A model generated the notes under the pieces. It had not been told where the DNA came from, did not search any database, and was given only the letters and a program-made list of their open reading frames with translations. The position numbers and the translations under genes were made by a program. From Candidatus Poseidoniaceae archaeon (GTDB lineage Archaea; Thermoplasmatota; Poseidoniia; Poseidoniales; Poseidoniaceae), in NCBI GenBank assembly GCA_023254445.1, contig JALRLN010000037.1:1-12197 (forward strand): a stretch of 12,197 nucleotides of DNA, in the 5' to 3' direction. Shown piece by piece: positions 1 to 6,900 of the stretch. The first letter of the stretch is position 1. Each line of letters starts with the position of its first letter.

Positions 1-1
1 A

Positions 2-922
2 GCAGACGATGCATCGCACGAGGTTCGATTGAACGGCATCGCCGCTCGATACAACGCCACCGGAAGCGACGTGCTTCTGGAGGACGACGGCACCACCACC
101 AGCAGCCTTGTCCTGCCCTCGAACCACACCCTCAGCATCGATGGCGGGCCCGTTCGGGTGACCGAAGTGATCGGCGATCACGGAGCCGCAGTTGCCCTTC
201 ATGACGGGGAAGACCGCTGCCTGCGCGTTGGTGTGGAAGCCTCCGGCTGGGTGCTTCTTGACCTGCCATGGCGAAGCGCAACGGGACAGGAACTCCCAGA
301 CCTGAACCGCATGTGGCGAGAGGGGTCGCACCCCGCAGGCGTTGAAATGCGTGTCAGCGGCGTGGTGGGCGTGTCCGAGCACCAACCCCTCGGCACCGTC
401 TACGCCGTCCAACTTTCACGCTTGCAATATGGATTTTCAAGTTCCATCCAAGGCATGGAAGTGGCGTATTCTGGAGGAGCGGTGGTCACGAACCATCCCG
501 AATTTGTCCCACTCGCGCTTCGCACGCCCACCGACCGAGGCGGCCCCGGCCCTCGCTTCGCTGCGACCATCCCTGCGATGCACCCAACCACGGACAGCAT
601 CGTTGGAGGGGGCCCGATGGACCTTGAAGTGACGCTTCAGAACAGGCACGCCTTGGCGTCCGCGACCGCATGGGAGGTTCGACGTGGCTGGACCGGACCA
701 TACGGTGCTGCCATCGCCGAAGCACACGCGTATGCGTTGGAAGGAAGCGCGGACTGGACCGTCTATCCGGGTCGACTGGATCTGCTTACCGACTATGTTG
801 GATGGGTGCCGGACCCAGCCCTCGGAACGCAAGAGGCCGTGTGGCACACGGGCGGCGACCCCATTCAGTTCTCCTTGCAACTGGCCGTGCTTGACGTCAC
901 CCTACGGGAGGCGGAGGCATGA
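2..922 (+). CDS. Pilin-like secreted protein, C-terminal part (5' end outside the window; DUF7289-like)
   Basis: The reading frame is open to the left edge (in-frame codons from base 2), so the N-terminus is missing; 306 residues are visible. A TTG at 29 could be read as a start, but the remainder has no signal peptide or membrane helix, which an exported protein in this setting should have. The visible part is beta-rich, without cysteines or a membrane segment. It contains a segment like MEVAYSGGAVVTNHPE, followed by a stretch ending in YVGWVPDP. This order (a 'gave it a Gly-Gly-Ala-Val' strand, then paired beta-strands) recalls the pilin-like families next to archaeal type IV secretion ATPases, such as DUF7289, but I match it from memory only. 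The gene overlaps the next prepilin-like gene by ATGA, so the two are co-translated. The likely role is a minor pilin or surface-filament component. The coding call is firm; the family is tentative. Confidence 0.75.
   Translation, partial: ADDASHEVRLNGIAARYNATGSDVLLEDDGTTTSSLVLPSNHTLSIDGGPVRVTEVIGDHGAAVALHDGEDRCLRVGVEASGWVLLDLPWRSATGQELPDLNRMWREGSHPAGVEMRVSGVVGVSEHQPLGTVYAVQLSRLQYGFSSSIQGMEVAYSGGAVVTNHPEFVPLALRTPTDRGGPGPRFAATIPAMHPTTDSIVGGGPMDLEVTLQNRHALASATAWEVRRGWTGPYGAAIAEAHAYALEGSADWTVYPGRLDLLTDYVGWVPDPALGTQEAVWHTGGDPIQFSLQLAVLDVTLREAEA
906..917 (+). promoter_or_regulatory. Ribosome-binding site of the prepilin-like gene at 919
   Basis: GGGAGG at 906-911 lies 7 bases before the ATG at 919, and a second GGAGG at 913-917 sits 1 base before it. 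The first has the right spacing. It lies inside the last codons of the upstream gene, so together with the ATGA overlap it supports translational coupling and fixes the start of the 160-residue protein. Confidence 0.7.
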
Positions 923-1401
923 CCACGATTCGACGGGACGAGGAAGGCGCTTCGACGGAACTCGGTTACGTGTTCACCTTCCTGCTTGGCGTGCTGCTCC
1001 TTTCCGTCTTCGGTGTGTGGGCCTACGGCATCGAAACGGCCACCCGGGAGCGGTGGAACGAAGCCGCGGTGCAGGCGAACCTCGATGACCTCGCTGAGGC
1101 CATCGAACGGGCGGACGATGCCGCCCGGATGGACCCCGGCCTTCGCTACGTGGAGCGGGTGGACTGGCGGCCTAGCGAGGCCGACGAGACCCGGATGACG
1201 GTGGTCTTGGAGGCCACGACCCTTCGCCTTGAGGACAGGGGAGGGTCGTTGGATCGGTCGGTCCTGCTCTCCGGCGTGGCGCCCACGTTGCATACGGGGA
1301 GCATCACGCTCGCCGGCATTGACGTGATCTGGGTCGTCTACGAAAACGGGGTAACGTCGATCGAAACCGTGCCGCCGCTGGACACCCTCAGCGGTTCATG
1401 A
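919..1401 (+). CDS. Type IV prepilin-like protein (DUF7266-like)
   Basis: A complete 160-residue protein. The N-terminus has a charged leader (MTTIRRDEEG), then ASTELGYVF running into a hydrophobic helix at about residues 15-36. This is the layout of an archaeal class III (prepilin) signal, in which a PibD/FlaK-type peptidase would cut after Gly10 and leave the helix as the filament core; Glu14 follows the cut at +4. After the helix comes an amphipathic charged stretch (about 37-68), which continues the pilin alpha-helix, and then a small beta-rich head. It ends without a second membrane segment. The layout resembles haloarchaeal DUF7266 pilin-like proteins encoded beside DUF7289 proteins and a GspE/TadC-type machine, although no ATPase is in view. 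The likely role is a pilin or pseudopilin of a surface filament. The last 14 bases overlap the end of the convergent STAND gene. Confidence 0.8.
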   Translation: MTTIRRDEEGASTELGYVFTFLLGVLLLSVFGVWAYGIETATRERWNEAAVQANLDDLAEAIERADDAARMDPGLRYVERVDWRPSEADETRMTVVLEATTLRLEDRGGSLDRSVLLSGVAPTLHTGSITLAGIDVIWVVYENGVTSIETVPPLDTLSGS

Positions 1402-3919
1402 CTGCTGCGTGGACCTGGGCTTGAACGTCCCTCATTCGCGATTGTGCCCCCAGTTCCCTGAACACAGCAAGGGCGCGTTGGAGGTACTCCATCCGTCGCT
1501 GCTTGTCCGGCGTCACACCGCCCAATTTCGACAAGAGTTCCCCGATTTGCATCCTCAGGTCGTTCGCCTCCGCAATGACGAGGGCCTGCCGGTACTGCTC
1601 GGTGGCTTCGTCGACGCTGCCCGCGTCCTCGTGAACTTCACCGAGCAGCATGATGATCTCCACCGTGGCCACGACATCGCCACCTTGTGCCATGGACTCC
1701 ACTGCACTGGCATAGTGATGCAGCGCAAGGTCACGGTCTTGCATCCTCGCATAGTACCGCCCGAGGACGGCCTGCGCCCGTGCGTGAAGCATGCCTCCCT
1801 CGTCGTCTTGGGTGGCCTCGAACGAAGCGATGGCGTGGTCACGCGCCCGGTCCGATTCGCCGAGGTCCAGAAGGGCGCGGGCGAGGCTGATTCGCGAAGC
1901 AACCAGACCCGCAGGGTCCTTGCTCGACGAGAGGATGTTTTCGACCTGACCGTACGCCTCCAGGGCCGCTTTGGTGTCGTTTTTGCGCCTGAGCAGGTAC
2001 CCCATGTTGTTGTACGAGCGCGCTGCTCCTTGTTCGTCAGCGATGCCGATGAAGCCCTCGAGGGCCTCACGGTGCATGCTGAGCGCATCGTCCGCTCGCC
2101 CTTGCTTCAAGGCGACGTCGGCCAAGGTCGAGCGGATTTGCGCCGATGTTTGGGGGTCAGCATCGGGAAGGGCAAGTTCGAGGACCTCTGAGGAGGCATC
2201 GAGCCGTCCTTGGAGCGCGAGGACCTCACCGGTGATCTGACGCAAGCGCGCCCGCTCCTCGCCCCCGATTTCGTCCATCGGCAACCGGTTGAGGAGCGTG
2301 AGCACCTCCATGTGGCCCCTTGCCACCAACGTGCGTCCTTCGGTGCTGAGCAAGGAGGCTGCTTCGCCGTATTCCTCGCACTCCAGCAGGTGATGGATGT
2401 ACTCAATGGCTTGCTCCGGCGTATCGTGGTGGTCCGCGTACCACGCGACGCAGCGTCGGTGCAGGTCCTGCCGCTGCTGGGCGTCCAGGCTGCGCAAAAG
2501 GAATTCGCGGATAAGGTCGTGCACGTCAACCGTGTTCGCGTCGGCCTGCCGTGCGAGCCCCTGCTCCACCAGCGATTCCAGCACATCGAGGTCCAGGTCC
2601 TGCTGACCGAGCGCATCGAGCGACACCGATTCGCGGTACACGGCGATGGCCGAGAGCACACGCTTTTGCTCAGCGCTCAACTTGGCAAAAATCTCCACGC
2701 TCACGTACGCTTCCAGCGATTCGTGGTACGCATCAGCGTGCGCCCCGCGGTTGATGAGTTCGAGCACGAGAGGATGGCCTCGCGAGAGGCCATGGATGTG
2801 GAGCCACTGCTCGTCGGAAAGGTCCTCAAATCCGCTCAGGAGTTGCCGTGTGGCTTCCGGTTCGAGGCCGTCCAAGGGCAGCACGAAGGAGCCGATGCGC
2901 CCCTCAGCGTCCTTCGCCGCAACAACCGGCTTGTACGAGCGGGAAAAGAGGACAAGCCCCACCAAATCATCGGCGTCGATCAGGTTCAGCGTGACCCCCT
3001 GCACCACGTTGTGCAGGGTGGCGTCGGTGACCTTGTGGTAGTCGTCCAAGATGATCAGGGACGGGGACCCTGCCAGCGAATCCACAATCATACGGGCCGC
3101 ATCGGAAGGTTGCGGGACCGGCGTCGCAGCCAAGTAATCGGAAAAGGTCGAATCACCGATGTTCGCCAACCATTCTGCCACGGACTCAAGGAAGGCGCGT
3201 GCACCTTCCCAATCCTGACAGCGATGGTACAGGATGTTCCTGCGGTGCGTGAACTGCTCGACAAGTTTCGCAGCGACCGTCGTCTTTCCAATGCCGGCGA
3301 TGCCCGGAATGAGCAGCGTCGAGGCGCGGGCGTCGAGGAGGTTGACAATGTGGTCCAATTCCCGCTCACGGCCGTAGAAGCGGCGGAGGCGAGGCAGATC
3401 GGCCACCGTGCTCACAAGTTGCTTCTCAACGTGCTTCGACAGGTCGCGATCGACCAAATCCGCGGACAGGCCACGGAGGTCGAGCACGCCGTTGTCGTCC
3501 ATGTATCGAATGACGTCGACAGGCCGCATCGGAAAGGGGAGGACCTTGTGCACGCTGCCGAGATCGGTACGTTCGGTGCTTCCATTGGGCAATATGCAAT
3601 GCACCGGATGGGCACGAAGCCGAAGCCATGTCTCTTCCGCCAGCCCGACGCCCCCGTCCGTCAGGAAGTACGCCTTGCGCTTTCGCGCGACGCCTGACAC
3701 GTGCGCTTGCCGTTCCACGAGCAATCCAGAATCCTTCAGCGAGGCGATGGCACGCGGGACGTTCGACCGAGCGATGGCGACGGCGTTGGCGATGCCCATC
3801 TGGGAGAGCGCGAAGGGAACCTCCACGCTGCTCTTGAAGTCCGCATAGTCCCGAAGGTGGAGCAGGATCCGTTCCTGAACCCCAGGCTTCGGGAGTCCGC
3901 TCACCTCGACCAGCCTCAC
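1388..3919 (-). CDS. Winged-helix, STAND/NB-ARC-type ATPase with C-terminal TPRs (signal-transduction regulator)
   Basis: An 843-residue cytosolic protein with no signal peptide or membrane helix. Residues about 12-92 form a winged-helix DNA-binding domain (recognition helix near SNVPRAIASLKDSG, basic wing near ARKRKAYFLT). After a linker of unknown fold, FYGRERELDHI (181-191) opens a STAND NTPase. It has Walker A GIAGIGKTT (206-214), Walker B LIILDD (288-293), a sensor-type LFSRS (324-328), the GxP motif GHPL (381-384), and a winged-helix subdomain ending in VHDLIREFL (466-474), a variant of the NB-ARC MHD motif. At least seven TPRs follow (about 556-823). Family knowledge: such proteins are ATP-switched regulators in which the TPRs sense a ligand; AfsR-type regulators have the same order, while MalT carries its HTH at the C-terminus. 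The GTG start overlaps the stop of the surface-protein gene (GTGA). Target genes and ligand are unknown, and a defence STAND role is possible but less likely given the DNA-binding domain. Confidence 0.92.
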   Translation of the reverse strand: MRLVEVSGLPKPGVQERILLHLRDYADFKSSVEVPFALSQMGIANAVAIARSNVPRAIASLKDSGLLVERQAHVSGVARKRKAYFLTDGGVGLAEETWLRLRAHPVHCILPNGSTERTDLGSVHKVLPFPMRPVDVIRYMDDNGVLDLRGLSADLVDRDLSKHVEKQLVSTVADLPRLRRFYGRERELDHIVNLLDARASTLLIPGIAGIGKTTVAAKLVEQFTHRRNILYHRCQDWEGARAFLESVAEWLANIGDSTFSDYLAATPVPQPSDAARMIVDSLAGSPSLIILDDYHKVTDATLHNVVQGVTLNLIDADDLVGLVLFSRSYKPVVAAKDAEGRIGSFVLPLDGLEPEATRQLLSGFEDLSDEQWLHIHGLSRGHPLVLELINRGAHADAYHESLEAYVSVEIFAKLSAEQKRVLSAIAVYRESVSLDALGQQDLDLDVLESLVEQGLARQADANTVDVHDLIREFLLRSLDAQQRQDLHRRCVAWYADHHDTPEQAIEYIHHLLECEEYGEAASLLSTEGRTLVARGHMEVLTLLNRLPMDEIGGEERARLRQITGEVLALQGRLDASSEVLELALPDADPQTSAQIRSTLADVALKQGRADDALSMHREALEGFIGIADEQGAARSYNNMGYLLRRKNDTKAALEAYGQVENILSSSKDPAGLVASRISLARALLDLGESDRARDHAIASFEATQDDEGGMLHARAQAVLGRYYARMQDRDLALHHYASAVESMAQGGDVVATVEIIMLLGEVHEDAGSVDEATEQYRQALVIAEANDLRMQIGELLSKLGGVTPDKQRRMEYLQRALAVFRELGAQSRMRDVQAQVHAAVMNR
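1400..2254 (-). repeat. TPR-coding region of the STAND gene (about seven repeats)
   Basis: Residues about 556-840 read as consecutive helix-turn-helix pairs with small residues at TPR positions 8 and 20 and the closing A-x-x-x-[YFL] pattern. Repeat starts are near residues 556, 593, 632, 673, 711, 750 and 790. Good examples are SYNNMGYLLRRKNDTKAALE and EIIMLLGEVHEDAGSVDEAT. The repeats are degenerate in sequence, so this is an old superhelix rather than a recent duplication. It is the probable sensor surface of the protein. Confidence 0.8.
3904..3919 (-). promoter_or_regulatory. Coupled start region of the STAND gene with two possible GTG starts
   Basis: The upstream surface-protein gene ends in TGA at 3918-3916, which overlaps the GTG at 3919-3917. 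No good Shine-Dalgarno sequence precedes that GTG (the upstream bases are C/A-rich), so it would rely on ribosomes terminating on the gene before. A second in-frame GTG at 3904-3902 (residue 6) has GTGAGG at 3919-3914, 9 bases ahead, which could serve as its own binding site. Either start leaves the winged helix intact; the second would give 838 residues. Confidence 0.6.
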
Positions 3920-6900
3920 TGTCCGGGTGGGGTGTAGTTGGGGTCAGGGACCCATTGGTTGTTCGCTGCGTCCCACAACCATCCAGGATGCTGCGATGCA
4001 GCGGGTGCGGCTGCGGCAGCGGGAGCCGCTGCTGCTTGTTGGGCAGGAATCTCCGGTGTCGACTTCTTGGCCCATGCGTAGGGGTCTTCCTCAACGGCCT
4101 CGGTGCCGTCCACCTCGTCGGAGGCGAGGTCTTCTTCGAACTCAACGAAGAAAATCAACACCACCGCAGCCAACCCTACGATGGCCACCAAAGCGCCCAG
4201 CACGAGCAGCAGCGTGTTGCCACCGCTGTCCGCAGCAGCGGCCGGGGTGATGGTGTACACGCCCCCGCTGGCGGCCGATTGGCTTGCCATCTCGAAGCGG
4301 ATGTCTCGGATGCTGTCGCTGTTGAAGTTGGAGGCGGTGATGTCCATCTCCCACGTTCCGTCGCTCGCAACGCGAGTCTGGTTGATCAGACCGCCCGTCA
4401 GGAAGCGTGCCTCGACCGTTTCACCAGGCAAGCCTGTTCCACGGAAGGTCACGGGGGCATCCGCATCAAGGACGGCACCCGTGCTCACCTTCTCAACGTC
4501 AAAGACGACGGGACGGACGAGGTAGTTGACGCGGAAGGAGTAGGCCACGGAATCGTATTCGTCACGGGCTTCAAACATCACCGAGTCAAGGGACCATTCG
4601 CTGATTTCGGTCGTGGTTTGCGCCATGAAATCCATTGGGTTGTAGATCGCTGTACCGTCGGCCGTGATGCGAATGTAGGCACCGTAGTCGTCGTCCTCAA
4701 ACGTTGCTGGATCGTTGTAGATGTCAAAGATCAGCAGGGACGCGTCGTGGTCGGCATCGGAGAAGAAGGCCGTCAAATCGAGCGCGGCTCCCGTCCCGCA
4801 GCGTTCCTGCGAGGTTGATACCGCGTCACAGAAAATCGTTAGCGTCTGAGGCCAAGCGCTGCCGTTGAAGACCGGGGCGTTGTTTTCGCGGTCCACCGGG
4901 TTGTCGATGCGAACGCGCATGCGAACTTCGTCGGAATAGTCCTCACCGTCGTACGCAACGACCACAATCTCGTATTGCTGGTCGTGGATCAGGTCCGACG
5001 TGTCCCAGAAGGCCTGCCACGCACCGTTGGAAAGGAATTGCGTGACCGTGATCTCGTCGTTGGTCATCTCGATGCCGGACGCGAGGTCGAAGATCCGCAC
5101 CTCAACGCGGGTGACCTGGCCGTCGTTGTCAAGGGCGCCACCTTGGAGCTTGGAGAATTCACTCGCTCGGAGGATGTCGCCATCGGACACGATATCGCCG
5201 TCTTCGTCGAGGATGTCGACCGTCACGAACGGAGGCGAGTTTTCGTTCTCGATCGTCAAGGTGCGGCGCTCCACCGTGCACCCAACCGGCCAGTCGATGC
5301 AGAAATCGGAATCCGCTGCCCACACTTCGAAGGTGTATTCGCCGCTTGGAAGTTCTTCGAACAGCCACGTGTATTCCCACGCGGTTTGTCCAGTGATCTT
5401 CGTGTGCGAGAAGTAGTTGTTCGGTCCCGAGATGTTGAACCAGATCTCCCGAATGTCCGACCCTTGGACCCCTGAGTACGGGTCGGAGGCGGTTCCGCTG
5501 AACAGGACGTCACCGTCGCGGTGCGTCGTCCCGTCCAGCGGTTCGTTCAGGATGAGGGTTGGTGCAACGAGGTTCAACTTGTAGACCCGTGATTCAATCG
5601 GCGATTCGTCCAGCCCGTCGGTGGCTCGGACACGGAAGGTCACGTCGCTTTCACCCTCAGGGTGACCCGAAAGGTCCCAGTCGAACGTCCATGTCTTGAA
5701 CGGATGGTTGTCCTTCGTGATCTCACCGTTCGCACCGGAGGTGTCCGTGGCGGAGTACCACGAGGTGCTGCCAGGAGGCTGAACTTCGACGCGCTTCACG
5801 ACGCCGAACTGGCTGTCGTAGGCCACGATGTCGTTGACGTATTCGCCGGGGCTACCGCTGCCGGCTTGTCCGTCCCACGCAGCGCCAGTCAGCGTCACGG
5901 TGGTGGCGAACGAGGAGCCGTCCGGTTCGTTGACCACGATGCTTGGTCGCGTGTTGTCGAGGTTGATGATGTCGTCCACGCCAGAGCTCAGCGTGAACGA
6001 GAAGGATTTGGTGCCCTTGCCGAATTTGTACGCCTCGACGGTGTAGAACGCCATCTCCCGCCCTCCATTCGAACAGGAATCGTCTGCAGCGTCGACCTTG
6101 GTGTCGCCGTCGTTGTCGTAGCCGTCCGCGCAGGAGTTTTCATCGATCGATTCAACAGCAGGTGTACCAGGAACGTCGACGCCGGTGTCGCCGACCTGGT
6201 GGTTCCAGTTGCGGTCAAGCAGGAAATCGCTTGGCAGGGAGACGGAGTCGGTGAACCCGAAGGCGTCCGTTTCCAACTCATAGAGCGGGAGGCCGGTGGC
6301 GTCACGGATGACCACCGTCGCATCAGCAACGTTGGAGCCCTTGGCCTTGACCTGATAGCGCACCAGTTCACCTTGACGGACTTGCGTCCCCCACTCGGAG
6401 TTCTGGTTTTGGACGTAGACCTTCGATGGATCGAAGTTCTGCAGGTCTGCGAAGGAGAACACGGTCGAGTTCTGAACCAACTCGATCGCCAGGGGCATGC
6501 CACGAGGTGGCATGGTGGACGACACGGGGAGTTGGAGGCATTCCTCCGTCACGTACGGGCATTCTGCACCCTCCCATGCCAGCATGATGGGGTACGCGTA
6601 TCCGCCCTGTGGATCGGGGATGTACTCCGACTGCACCGTAACGCGGGATTCGGTGATGTTGTACACTTGCGAGGCGTTGGTCCAGGTGTTGCCCGAGAAG
6701 TACCCAATGGAGCCGTACTTGTTGCCGTAGGTGTCGTCGAACTGGAAGATGCGCACCGCGAAGTCGCCCGTCTCCATGTCGTTGTCCTGCACGTTGACGA
6801 TGCCGCCGTTCACGCGCAGGGCGTCCCCCTGGTTGTTTCGGACGGTGTTGCCTTCGATGGTCGCGCTGGCCATGAAGACGTGGATGGCGGGGCACTTGAA

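Noticed and set aside
29..31. TTG as the real start of the first gene, with GAGG a few bases upstream
   Set aside because: The frame continues to the window edge, and a start here would leave an exported-type protein without any signal or membrane segment. Truncation by the window edge is simpler.
2210..3697. A 495-codon open frame on the plus strand opposite the STAND gene
   Set aside because: The minus-strand frame has a complete set of STAND motifs and TPRs. The plus-strand translation has no domain pattern and is rich in His/Arg/Val, as expected from an antisense frame of GC-rich coding DNA.
1388..3919. Reading the STAND protein as a classic antiviral (Avs-type) effector
   Set aside because: There is no nuclease, TIR, protease or membrane effector domain at its N-terminus; the N-terminal domain is a winged helix. 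A regulatory role fits better, although defence cannot be fully excluded.
3426..4145. A 239-codon minus-strand frame crossing the junction of the surface-protein and STAND genes
   Set aside because: It is out of frame with both well-supported genes, is full of Arg and Pro, and has no recognisable fold.
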